Both the position numbers and the translations under genes were made by a program. A DNA stretch of 64,000 nucleotides from Albula goreensis (taxonomy: Eukaryota; Chordata; Actinopteri; Albuliformes; Albulidae), in NCBI GenBank assembly GCA_022829145.1, contig CM040758.1:22562575-22626574 (forward strand). Reading direction: 5' to 3'. The notes below the pieces were generated by a model. It was given only the letters and a program-made list of their open reading frames with translations. It searched no databases and was not told the DNA's origin. Positions 48,335-61,690 of the stretch are shown here, one piece after another (positions within the stretch are counted from its first letter, which is position 1; each line of letters starts with the position of its first letter).

Positions 48335-51062
48335 CACAGCTCATATCACATTTTTAGAGACAGATCTGGGTGCAGCTCGTGGCTAATTCTGATGGATACA
48401 ATCATCCTTTGTAATCTGAGTAATGCAATGAGCCTCAGTAATGTGTAATTATTATCAGCCTTGGTAATCCGTGACTAACTATCATCACAGTATCAGCTTG
48501 TCTTTTTAAAGCATCTAAACTATTATAATGATCTGGCAATCGCAGATAACATCAGACAAATATAACATACAACTTAACATTGCAGTGAACATTGCAGTCA
48601 CATGTTTTAAAACCAGTTTTCACTCTAGAAATCTTTTGATTTTTTTCCCCCGAATTTGAAGTGTTCACTCACATTTGGGAGGCACTACCTCTCTGTACTC
48701 GCCAGCCTGTGGCCAGGCTATGCAGTAGCTGCTCCCTTTAGGAGGCTCAGGGGGTCCACAGGTGCCCATTCATCCAGAGGAGTGATGCATTTTAATGTGA
48801 TCAGGAGTGTCTACCTGGTCAGGTGTGCACAGAGGGCCGTGAACACAAACCCCCTCCAGTGCTTCAATGGAAAAGTCGAACAGCTCAGTGCATGATCACA
48901 GTAGACCTCTAACAGAAGTAAAAAACCTGCTGCTTTTGTCTGACATACGTTTGGAGCCAAATGCCCCTCGGCAGATCTAGGATAAGGTTATCTTTTGCAT
49001 AATTACTTTAGTCATGCATAGTTCACAGTCACCAAGCCATCAACAAGTCTAATTCCACTTTAACGTAAGCACTCATAATTGTGTAAGAATTATGAAAGAG
49101 CAATGCATGGCTTGTGACACTAAAACTATGCAGGTTATGGCATGCATGGTATGAAAGGGAGAATCTCTAAAGAGACTGCAGAGGGAGGTAGTTTACACTA
49201 TAATAAAAATGGACATGTTTAGGTAAATTTGTCTGCCATACATTTTACCAATTGTACTATCAACTTTGGAAGAATTACAAGGTCAGCTCTGGGGTAAGAC
49301 TGATCCATTTGTTTGAGGACAATGTATCTGATATTTATTTAAATGCAGAAAATTATTTTCATTGTTTTTATTTGTGTCTGTCTTATTTTCAAAGCCCCTC
49401 GTTTTCAAACAAACACACCATGACAGCCCTGTCAAGGAAGAAAAGAGCAGGCTAACTTTTGCATCTTGAAATCTGACCATATTTCCATAAAGTTTTGTTG
49501 TCACAAAAACAACTGAATCACGATTTATGGATTTTCAATGTATCTAATGGCACCCAATGGAATCACACACCATATCGTACTCTGTCACTGATATTGGTAC
49601 ATGCATTTATACCCATTTAGGGCAAAGATTACACCTCTAATGAAACCCCGTAGCATTTCAGAGACGATAAACGATGCTCAATGGCTGTTCAGATGTGCAT
49701 CTTCAGGTTTGGACCATGACGTGCTAGTAAAGAATGATAGCACCAACAGATAGCTGGAAGGCCAGACGTGGGAAATATCTGTTCTACAAAACCATTACAT
49801 CAGCTCCCTCTTCATGTTGAGGTTATCAGTCTGTGCCAGGATGAATCATTAGAGTGCGGTTAAAATAAAAGAGAAAGCATAAACATGTAGTGACATGCCT
49901 GAAATGTGTTTTGCCTTCATTAGATTTCCAAGAAACATGCAGTAGGCTGAATTTGGTTACAAGAAATGGAAAACAGATGGAGTCTGTCAAGCCCTCATTA
50001 CTCAGGTAATGACCTTACCAGTTTAACCCTCAGCCTTGCCCTGCGTTCACTGTGTACACATATTATTCACAAGCTGGCCAACTTTCTGATTAATATCCCT
50101 TTATAGATTCTGTTACATTCGACAGGTACAAACAATAAATTTTCCATTCGACTTTCAGGTTCTCACTGAAACCCACAGCTAGTGGAACACAAGCATATCC
50201 TCACGTCAACAACAGGGCCTTCCCAGAATTTACTGGGTCAGAAGGTAGTTAAAGGTGAACGTATTGCCTCTTTGTTGTGGTCAGGGCGATGCGGATTGTA
50301 AGTGTTGTCCTCTTGCCGCTCTGAAGGATCTCTGGGAAGGAGAGGGTCCATGTGACAGGGGCAAGATGGAGAAGCTGCACTCAGTTCTGCACAAATTGCC
50401 AGCACCTCTCGTGATCATTTGAAACAGAAGCCTAATGGGGCTCCAGCTTTAAACCTGGCGGATGCTGACAGGGCATAATAAATCAACACAACACTCTTAT
50501 GGAAACAAATCATCTGGGAACTGTTTTTCAACAACGTCTACTTACTGTTGGGACCAAAATTAATTGTGCAGAAAAGAAAACATCCGAGGGTCATATTACC
50601 TTAAAGGGTAGCTTTACTGATAATGTATTGGCCTAGGCTCCTTATTAAATATAATATCTAGGAAGGCTATTAAACATTTACTGAAGGGCAAAACAGTAGC
50701 TCTGCTATAAGAGGTCTGCCAGACAAAGAGGAAAATATGGAGGAAACCGATAGCCGGGGAGTGAGTGAGTGAACTGGGAGGTGAAGAGTTTCCAACCAAT
50801 GACAAAAAAACAGAGCAGTGAAAAGGTTTATTCCTCTCTACAAAAAAAGAAAACATGGCTGAACTGCCAGGTGGGACTCATGAGAATAGCATTTGTAGCT
50901 TTCACATTGTGCATAAGTGTCAATTACATATCTCAAACTTCTTTCTGAATTGAATTTTTATATAGCGCTCTCTTTGCAGGCCTTACTTTGCCATTTACAT
51001 TTACTGCAGGTAGACATATGAGACTCAGACCAAATGATATATGGATTTTAACCCTTTGTTCA

Positions 51063-51114
51063 ACCAATCAGGAGTTAGGATGCTGTTTACCAATCAGGAG
51101 TTAGGATGCTGTTT
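51063..51114. repeat. 26-bp tandem duplication, two exact copies
   Basis: The unit accaatcaggagttaggatg plus ctgttt occurs twice in a row without a mismatch, which suggests a recent duplication. Confidence 0.93.
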
Positions 51115-54100
51115 GCACTCATAATCCTTCTTAGAGTAATGATGATCGGTTTTAACTGTTTCCATTTTCCTCTTTCTACGTAGTTTCTCCTTGTTTGGTG
51201 TATGCCGTCATGCTTTTTTAAATCACTGTTCCTTTTCACAAAATTAACATTTTTACTATTTCTGCGAGAAATACAGTTCAGGCACCAAATTTTTGGTTTC
51301 TTTCAAAATCTTTTCCATTTCTCATGCTACTATTGGCATATCATGAATTTACTAATTACTATTTTTATGGCAGAAACATATTGGTAATTAGTATTGACAT
51401 CTACATACCTGTTGACTCACTTTTTAATTGCCATTGGCATCTCCAAATACTCTGTTTTGTGATACTGACACAAACTGTTAATCAATACAAGCCTCACTCT
51501 AAATGGCAATTTGGTCAATAATCTTTTCTCAGTCACAAGGTCCAAGCTTCCCCTGGCTCTGCCATAATGCCACCCCCCATCTCACATGTTTTTGTCACTT
51601 CCCCTTCATCTAATATACCATTAGATATTTGCAGATTTGGTGATTGCATTTTAAAACCTCACATAAATAGGAGGTGGATTTTTTTTTTATTTTTGGATAC
51701 CCCACAGTGCAGGGAAATAAGACATTGAACTTCCCCTTTAATTTTATAACAATAGACGTTTTTTTCATGTCAGATGAATATGTTCAATGAATTTACAACC
51801 TAATACAAATGTCTTATTAAAAAAAAACATTTGCTCAGATGACATAACAGAGCTGAGCACCTTGTTCAACCAGTTTGACAGTGCTATTGAAAAAGCCTTA
51901 CTGAGTTTGCTAAGGCTTATAGGCCAACAGTTCTTAATATAACATATTTCCATTCTCTTCAGATGCAGTTTCACAACAGACAGATCGGCCAAAAGGTTGA
52001 CGGATGGATACATAGATTGAAAATAAAAGTATATACCTTACTTTATTATCTTCAATCGGGAAAATATAATTTACAATAAATAAACAAGTAGATAAATAAG
52101 AGGTATCCCTACAAAACAGTACTAGTAAATATGACCTTGGAAACCTTCAACACACTGAAAGCATGGAGCATAAATAGTTTCTGCATGTGTTGTGTTGTGT
52201 TTATTCTGTGGGACATGATTGCATCTCCCATATGGGCAAACTCAAACTCCCAGCAGAGCGGATGATCCACATCTATCAGTGTGTTTTATGCTTTTAAAGC
52301 CCTTTTCTTGAGTGCTGAGAGACCAATCTGCTGTTCCCTAATGACTTTACAGCTTATTGTTTTCCAGAGCCCGGGAGCACTTGCTGTCCTTGTGCCCTAT
52401 AAACCAAACCAAAAGAACGGTAAGTTAAAACCTCTCAGAAAAAGGGATTCAGAGGAAAGTGGCAAAGGACTTTGTCCATGTTAGCTTAGCTTCCATATTT
52501 CTTTTTTTTATGGAATAGCTGCTGATTTTGTTTTGCACAGGGTGTTAACAGATATGCCTGAGCAGAGAATACCATCAATCACCAACCCAAGCTACCTGCA
52601 TGCACCCTCCCCTGTTTGTCATTGAATAAATATGAGTATCTTAGACAGGTATTTTGGACTTAAATAGATTCAGCCGGGGGTATGATAGATCCGCCCTGTA
52701 CAGCAGGACTATAATGATGCTCTGAGGCGTTTAACAGGTTAACCCGGTCTGTCACATCCCATCTACAAAAGGGATAAACTGCCTGATTCTATTCTCATTT
52801 GTGTGGAGCTGGTCAGATAAGTGCACATGTAATGCATTTGACTCAACCGTTTCTTGTTTTAATAAACAGCAATCAAGCAATATCATGCTGAACAACACCA
52901 TCTACTTGGACCTATATGAATAATAAGCTATATGAATACTATATATTGTTGTGTTAGGCACAATAGACTGCCAGCACACCCTAATGCTCATATTCAGTTT
53001 TGGGGAGTATCTTCGTAGCAGCTCATCTAAACTGCTCACTTATGTACATTTCCTGACGCTTGGTGGTTGTTTAACTTATTTCAAAATGATGCAGCTTTTC
53101 AGGTAGCTAAAGCAACACATTGACTGTTGATTTAATAGTTGCTCAGATAGTTGACTGGCATGTACAGAGCTACAAATAAATACATATTTAAAGTTTATTT
53201 CCTAAAGTAAGCATTTAACACACATCACATCATATCTGGTAATATCTACATTTTATGTTAAAAATAACTGAAGCTTTGCCATGAAATGCATGGAGGTTTT
53301 ACCCACTAGATGAAAAATGAAAAGAAAACTCATTAAAATATACTACATAAATACAATGACCTTGTAATATTGCATTAAGATTGCAGGCCTAGTGGTGCAT
53401 ATTGTTCCCAAATGTGAGCTGGATCAGTAAGATATTCTGTCCATGATAACAATTTATTCTGATGAAAGTACTTTGTGAAGCCTTGATTACTATTCCATAG
53501 CAACAAAAGCATGCGTGTAGAGTGTAATGAAAAAAAACCCAATGGTAGCACTGGGTTTGTCAGAATATTAATTATTGCAAAACATTATTTTTTAGGTTGT
53601 TGTTGTGAATCAGTATATTGCACATCTTGGATATAAAACACATTTGGTTTATTTAGATCATCTGCTTTATCTGTTGTTTGATTGTCATGAATGCAATTAT
53701 TCGTTATTTTTCTGAGCATTGACCGTATAGCAGGCCAGATCCTATTATTACTGGAAATGCAATATATGCAATTTCAGTTATGATTTGTGTTTATGTATTT
53801 ACTGTGTTTAGCATAATTCACTTATAATACAGAAATAACTTCAGACTACAGCAGGTTCCCACGCTTTAAAATTCATGAAGGCTTACATTCTGCTGTATGG
53901 GTCTCGCAACGGAGCACAAAATGTATTAACTTATATGACACACACTCTCAAAAAATGTTTAAAGCTGAATTCTGCTGCTTCTGCAAAATGCCAGAATATC
54001 GTCAGACAGTGACATTTTCCCTGAAACGGGTTAATACAAAGTCTGTGCAAAGTCATGAACTTATTCATTTCAAATACACAGTCATTGTGCAGTCTGATGT

Positions 54101-57100
54101 AGCCTCCCTGCAGATGTCTAATTTAATCACTATTTAGTCACATGACTCTCCGGGGAATGGGGAGGGAGGGGGCATGCTATCTTTTGTTATCCATTTCTGC
54201 TGTCATTAATATGAGGGGTATACTATGTTGCTATCAGGTCATCTACGCTCTCTACCCTATTTATAGCCTGAAGCTACTTGAGTTTGCGAAGGGAATCCTC
54301 TCCCTGTTAAAACATTCATCGCTCTCTGTCCCTTCACCCTGTAACTGAACGCTTGTCATGCTAATAGTATCCCCTCATAACACATAACACCAGTGGGTCC
54401 TTTTTCCACATCAGTGGTGGAATGACAACAACAGCAACAGAAAAAGAGAGAGAGAGAGAGCAGATTGACAGATTGATAACCAGGACATCAGTGACAATAG
54501 ATCTCCTGTGACAATCCGACTGACTGCTTTCAAACCACAAGCAATACATGCATCACGATACAAATGTGAAATCTCGGTGAATGTAGGGGGGAATTGAAAC
54601 GATTAGCAGCCACGCAGATTACGGTAAACTTCAGCTGAAATAAGTTAACACCTAATATATTTTTCCATTTCCGAGGTCTGAAGGTAAAACTTCAGAAGCC
54701 ATGTGTGGTGCTGTACAATATGGCCCCGATATGTGTCCATTCTGGTGAGAGCGCATACTTAGGCAGTAGGTCAGGAGTAACCAGGCTCATATGCTGGGGA
54801 TTTTGCTCTTATTTAGTCATATGTCAGTGTGGACATAAAATGTAGTGACAGGCTGTGAAGACACCTAATAAGTAGAACCCAGTACATTTCAAGGAAGTTA
54901 CAGTTCATTTCATCTTAAAATTGGGCTTACCAGCCTCTATGCTATATGTGCCTCAGTCAAACACGAAGGCAAATATAGCACAATGATTAGTCAGAACTGA
55001 ATACAACACACATTCATCTGCCATGGGCGTGGAGATGACAGTCAGCAAACCTTGATGAGATATCATGTAAAACAGCCATTTGTGAGGCAATTACTATCAC
55101 ATTTATTATCACTGAGGTAAATTATTATAGAATAACAGCATCATGGTCTACTCCATAAAAACAGTATGTATTACTTTTCAGGCAACATATTTACCTGAAT
55201 TATGGACTGTGCTTAAAATGGTTTTGATAAAAATCTATTTAATATGCAACAAGAGAACTCCTGAGACAGTTGTGTAATATATGCATAATATATGAAGTTT
55301 CCACATTTTCAAAATGTCAGGAATCATGCATATTAATGATGAATTCCATGTCTGAAGTAGCTTGTGACACTTTTTTTTTTTTTTTAAATCCCCAAAGCCC
55401 CAATGACCTTTACAGTAATGCAGGAAAAGGCAACATTATGAGCGATTTTATCACTGCACAACTAATTAAATCATCTCAAAATGAGAATTACACAGAGGTC
55501 TAAAAACTGTATTCTGGAGATTTAATTTATAAAAAAAAAAACATAGCATCTCAACCTGTTGTACTGTAATTTGAATTGTAAAATATCCTGAGTTCACAGA
55601 GAGCCATGCCCTTCTATTGTGTATGCCAGTATGAGAGTAATGTTTATAACAATGATTTAAGCATAGAAAAACATGCATAAAACACACCCATTAATGAAAT
55701 TTCATGTTCTGTTTTAATGAGGAATAATATGGATCGGTGGCAAGGAGCTTTCTGCATAATTATGCAGAAATAAAATCCTTTTCCATATAATCCTTCAAAT
55801 TTCATGCCCAAATTATTCAATCACTAATTGACATATTGAGCCCAGATATTAGAAATATTATGCAGGAACTGCTGGGTGTATGGTGCTGTAACCTGCTCCT
55901 GCCATTATTTCAGCAGTTAGTGACAGGCAGTGCAGTCAGCCGGATCGCTTACAGGGTGTGACTGAAGGCCTTGGTCCATTAACTTCTTTGATCCATTAAG
56001 ACATCCATCATTTTTCATTTTTGAGTAATGAGTGACAATATACATAATGAAAAGGCAGAATCATAAGTCCCATGGAAATAAACTGGGGAAGCAGCTTGTG
56101 ATGTGACAAACAATACAGGAGCCTATCACAGGAGTCCAGCATGCAAGAAAAAAATTTGATTGGCTAGAATTACTACTTTGGATTTTACAAGGATACCTGC
56201 AGCACAACACAGCACAGCGTAAGCACCACTCAAAGTCCTGTCGTAATGCAATCGGGTTTCAACAACGTCACAGCAACATGAGTGAGAGATTACATGCCAA
56301 CTGGGATTCAATGCATAATTAATTTACAGCACACGCACGTCATTATCAATAAATATCCCAAGTGCTGTTGCTTTGAGTGGCTGCGCAATCAATACTTTAT
56401 GAGCCATATCCCCGGATTGATACTTCAGTCCTTGATTTGTATATATAATCAAAACCTAAACACATCTCATAATTTAATTAATTTAATTACTTTTTTTTTT
56501 ACTGTGGATATTTTCAAATTTTCAAATTACAAGAGAAAAAGATATGGAAAAACATATGAACTTTATTATGTTTACACTTTGTAATACTGAAGGACATTGA
56601 GGGTATGAAAGTAATGCATAGTAATGCAAGATTAGTTTCACTTAAACGTGTTTATCTTCAACATATTCATACACTAACAGTTATGAATCAGTTCTCTGGG
56701 CCTACAGCCTTTGATGGGCGATACAATGTTGTGCCAAGAATAGATACATCATTTGATTCTATGTTCAAACTGACTGCTGTGTATTTTTGGAACAAATTAA
56801 ATAATGATATTCTAAATACATTAACATTCTAGCACACTCACTGTCAGATCCAATATTGTTTATGCCATTTTTTACTTACACCTTTAAATATGACATGTAC
56901 CGTAATGGCAATGGCTAACATGGGGAAAGTACACACCACAGCTATCTATAATAAACATTTAAGAAGATTCATCGTGCATTGGGTAGCTCATACATGATTA
57001 TTTCTCATTTGTCCATCTGTATGTCTGGGAAATTACAAAAAGCATTCAGATGCAGTACTCTGTGTGAGATGCAACCTCCATTCCTGAAGACTATGAGCAA

Positions 57101-60100
57101 CAACTAAAGCCTTCAGCTGAAATGCTAATGGTTGGGGTACATGATCTTCTAATGTGCTTCAGATATCATTGGCTGCATTTCTCTGAGAGTGAGAAAAACT
57201 AAACAGCTCGGAAAGACTCTCTGAATGGAATACAGAACTCTAAATCTGGAAGTCGCAACGGTATTGATTGCAGACTTCTCGGATTTTGCAAACACACTGA
57301 AACCCGAGGCTGAAACCGATCGAGTTTTTTTTCGCTGTATTAGCCACTGTAGGTCGTCCACTTGACACTGTTGGCTTCCGTTTAAAGCCAGAGTGACACG
57401 CAGCGGCACAAGGATCAGTTTCGAAAACACAAGCAATCTGTACTAATGACCAGGGTGTCAAAACACCAAACACAAGTCTCACTCGCTGAAGTGTCCTGCT
57501 CCTACTCTCAATACTGCACAGCCTGTGGATCCGGGAAAAGCAGCAAGCAGTCACCCCACGCAATCCCATCATCCTTATTGATCCTCATCCTTGAAGTTCT
57601 GCTTTCAAAACTCATCAGGCTCTTCCTGAGGCTGCCTGAGCCCACTCTCCTGCACTATCTCGATAACCCATAACTCGACCAAACACCTGGACCTCAGCAG
57701 AGCACAAGAAAACATCTAAAGAACACCGCGTCATCCTGTAGATCCATAAGAAGAAGAACATTGATGCCTTTGGCTTGGGACCAGTGTCTACATCGTGTTG
57801 AGCCAGTCATGGCTTTTTGTTATTAGACAGCCAGGGGGTGAGGGTGGTTGTGCTTTAATCTGTCTTACCACTGCATATTGGATCAAAGGCCTCTACATTG
57901 TATATTCCACCTCCTACGCTTGTATAGAACATCAAACCTGATTTTCTTCACAAGTCATCGCACCTGCAAGTGTAAAAAAGTACAATAAAACCTAGTAAAA
58001 CCTTTAAATTCCACCTAGTTTTCTCTCCCCCGGCCAAACCTTTATTAGATCCATTTTTATATTTGTTTAATGGCAGCCTTTAGTAATTAGTAGTTCATTC
58101 CCACTGCTTTCACGGGGTAACGCTTGGGCCTTTGCTGATTCTCTCCTGGCTGTGTCTAAGCATATTTTTCACACATCCGTGCTGCTGTCAGATTACACCA
58201 TGGGAGTCTTTTTGCAGCCGTTCCTGGCCTCTTTCTCTGTATGAGAGTTGAATTGGGATACATTTAATCTGGTTTTATTTATTTATTTCATAGAATACTC
58301 AACAACAGAGAACTGAGGTTAACTCCTACTCTTATTGGCTTTCTATAACACTGTCAAATGGATAATCTCTATTTTTTCCCCCCTCAACAGATTTCCCATA
58401 TTGTACAGGTTGGGTGAGGGGTTTGGTGATGGCTGTCGCTTGTATAATATTGTAAGAGCATTTGCAAAACAGGCCGACAGTCCAGCTCCACACCAGCTTG
58501 AGCCAAGTCTTCCAGGTGAGGCACTAATCTCAGAATGTTACTGGAGAAGCTGGGATCGTCTGCCTTATTCGGCATCACCTACAGCATCCTGTACATCTAC
58601 TGAAAGGGGTGGAGGTGTTATGGAGGTATTATCCAGGTTGTATGCCTTGTAGAAATTATGAGAACAGAGAGTGTAGCAGCGACCCCTTCCAGAGCTTTAC
58701 AGAATGCTGTATCTGCCATGCTGAGCTAAAGGTGGAATTAAACTTATCAAGTGCTTATGCAGATGAAGGTTATTGCATTCTCCCCAGGCTTCCTGCAGGC
58801 GCTGCATTAATTCATGCCCTCTCCACACCTGGGCCATAGCTCTCTAAAACCATAAACAACCCTTCAAATCCTGGATTCTCACCTAAGGGGTCTTTAATAA
58901 CATATTGTTCAGTTAGAAAATTCCACCCATGCACACATCAAATTAAATAGACATAGATCTTTCTCCTCTGTTTTCCAGTTTTCAACTTTTACATGAAAAA
59001 ATTTAGGCCCAAAAACAAATCTGGCCCAACTAAAGAGCTGGATGACAGTAGGTTGTATGTTTTATTCCCAAGTGTGGCACTGTGAACCTTCAGCAAAGCA
59101 CTTTACAACCGTACATAAAATAATGTATGCCAAGTAATCTGCTGCCCAAGGTAAAGGTGTTTGCCGGGAAATAAAACTATTTGAAAACCAAGAATAACAC
59201 CCCCCCAGGTTTTTTGTGGGACAGAAGCTCAGTACTGTTGTGGGGTTGGGGGGTCTTATCTCTGTCTCCCCCAGCACTCCTGAATAATGAGATGTATTTC
59301 ATACTATACAGTCTGTGACAGGCACCATAAGAGATGACTGATTAGCCGGATTCATCGAGGGAAACCGCTGTGCCTGTGAATCACACCCTGCCGAGGTCAC
59401 TCCCGCTCCGAAAACATCCAGTGTCACGCTGACTTTCACACTCCTCTGGTTCTGGCCCGGGTCCAGTTCCTCAACACCCCACGGACTAGTTACCTCACCA
59501 TACAAGTTAAATCCTATTCCCATCTAGGCTAAAGTCTTCAGCCTGCTGTTTAAGTTTAAGCTACTTTTTTTTAAATTTCTTACAGGCAGGTTCAAATATG
59601 ACTTTTTTTTTTAATCAAGAAGCTGTGGAGAAGGCAAGTTCTATTGGGAGGTATTACAAAGGATGACAACACAATGACACATGGTGCGTAGAAGGTGATG
59701 TGGCCCTTTAACTCAACAGCAAGTAGCAAGGTGCTTTGTAGGAGCTCTTCTTCAGGGCAACGGTTCACCTTCATATTTTACTGCACATATTACCCATTTA
59801 TAAAACGGGATACGAATGGGTCCATGAGAAAAACAATATTCTCATGATTAATAAATGACTGGTAGACTCTCAGTATAAATCGTTATTTCCCATCATCCCA
59901 TTTTAAGTGGCACAGTTGTGAAATAGTTGCTTTGGGGAGCTGTTTGCTCCTCTCCAGAATTTTGTTCACTGAGACAATGTACTGTAAAATGTTTTCCAGT
60001 TCAGAGAGAGTGGAAATTACATTATGAAAGGATCTTATTGATTCGAAGGGTTCAGCCATGGTCATCTTGAACCTTCTGAGGGCTGAACAAGCCTTTGGCT

Positions 60101-61269
60101 CCACAGTGTCTTTCAGTTTTTTTTTTTTCTTTTTGACTGAAACTCTGAGCCATTTGATGCAGAAAGAATAAATGAATAAGTAGGCTGAACAGATAAAACA
60201 TTCATCATAAACTGAAATATATGAATATCCTTTCTACAGCTTTGGGAATTTATCATCACATTTAAACATTGTCCTGAAATTATTGTCGATAATTCTAAAC
60301 ACAGAAGACATTAAAGCTGATATATAAGAATTGATTTTCCACAGCCATTTCATATTTCATTGCTTCACGGTATTAGAATTTCTATGGATGACTGGTGCAT
60401 AAATGATTATAACCTGACAAAGCTAAGACTTATGAAGATTAATCTAGATATAATAAGGAGCTCTGGGGTGTAATATACACACAGGTCAATGCAGGCGATA
60501 ATGCTGAAAATGTACTGCTGTGTAATAAAATCACTTACTGCTCCCTTTTCTGCTAAAGATATTCCTACATAGTGAGCGTTTTGAGCCCTAAGCAAGATGA
60601 AAGCACCAAGAGAAAACTGAAAATACTAGGGTACAAAAAAAACAAACCTTGTAAAACAACCAACATCACAACTTGGGTGGTGCCAGTGAAGTGAAATGTG
60701 GTTTATAATGGTGTGTACTATGGTTGTTGTTTGTTTTTATTGTTGCCGCCTTTTAGCAGATGCTCCTTTCCAAGGTAAATTACAGTGCATAAGACAAGAT
60801 CTACAACAGAAAGGTGAGCTACAACTAAACATATCTGCAACCATCAAGACTGTACTATTATTGGAGTAACGATTCAGCGATTAGAATCATTGATCTGGGC
60901 CATATGTTTACTAAACAGCTTCAATCATTCAGATAAAACAGTGCAGGCCAATTTTAGGGAAAATAGTGCAAAGACTGACACGGAAGTCACAAACTGGGCA
61001 AATCCAAGGGGACCATCAAAGATCTGATAATATGCTATGACTGTCAACAGTGGCATACATTTGAGTTCAAGCCTAACTAAAAATGGCATCAGTTCAAACA
61101 GATTTGGATATCAGTAGCTAAATTGGGATGTTTATGGTAATGTCTGATGTGCTCTGATTCTGCTATGTGTGTTATATCCATGGCACAAGGTGAATCAGGT
61201 CACTTTCAATGAGGTGGACAAAATGGAAACAAAATGGTGGTAAGTGAAATGTCAAACGCCCTCTAATCT

Positions 61270-61690
61270 AAAGCAAAGTCAGGAGCCTCTGGGTGGCTTA
61301 AATTGTAGAACGAAGTGTGAGCCCAGGATTTGAGTGTCCAAAGTCCTAGACGCACCATTGCTTGCTATGGCTGGAGGTCCACATCGGCAAGGCAACAACT
61401 GGCCGACTAAAACTCAGTGGGGAACAATAGGGGGTGAGCCAGCTAGTTCATTTGGTCTGATGGTTTCTGGAGACCATGCCTGATCAGGCTGGGTGCCTGT
61501 TCTTGCACACACAAAATATGCTGGCCTCACAATCCTCCGATGTCACAGGTAGTGTGGGATTGGAAGAGCCTTTATAGTGTGTAAAGAGGGGAGGACCTGA
61601 GTCAGGGGAATCAGATGCTCATCCCTCCTCCTCCTGGAGGCGATCGGCAGGAGTGGCTGCTGTGGGCTGGGGTAGGGGAATTGGGTTTAA
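61270..61690 (+). mobile_element. SINE-like repeat
   Basis: gagcctctgggtggcttaaa and ggatttgag resemble degenerate A and B boxes of a tRNA head. They are followed by a body with ggtccacatcggcaaggcaa, ctggccgactaaaactcagt and ggtgagccagctag, wording I associate with fish tRNA-derived SINEs. Family not assigned. Confidence 0.4.

Noticed and set aside
52368-52419. Plus-strand exon-like string between ttgttttccag and gtaagt
   Set aside because: Splice consensus is good, but the 52-nt peptide (SPGALAVLVPYKPNQKN) matches nothing I know and no partner exon was found.
57240-57673. 110-residue minus-strand frame and overlapping plus-strand frame
   Set aside because: No domain, no splice context and no match to any KCNIP4 first exon.
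58335-58652. 105-residue plus-strand frame and 64-residue minus-strand frame in a GC-richer patch
   Set aside because: No recognisable family; neither strand has convincing splice borders.
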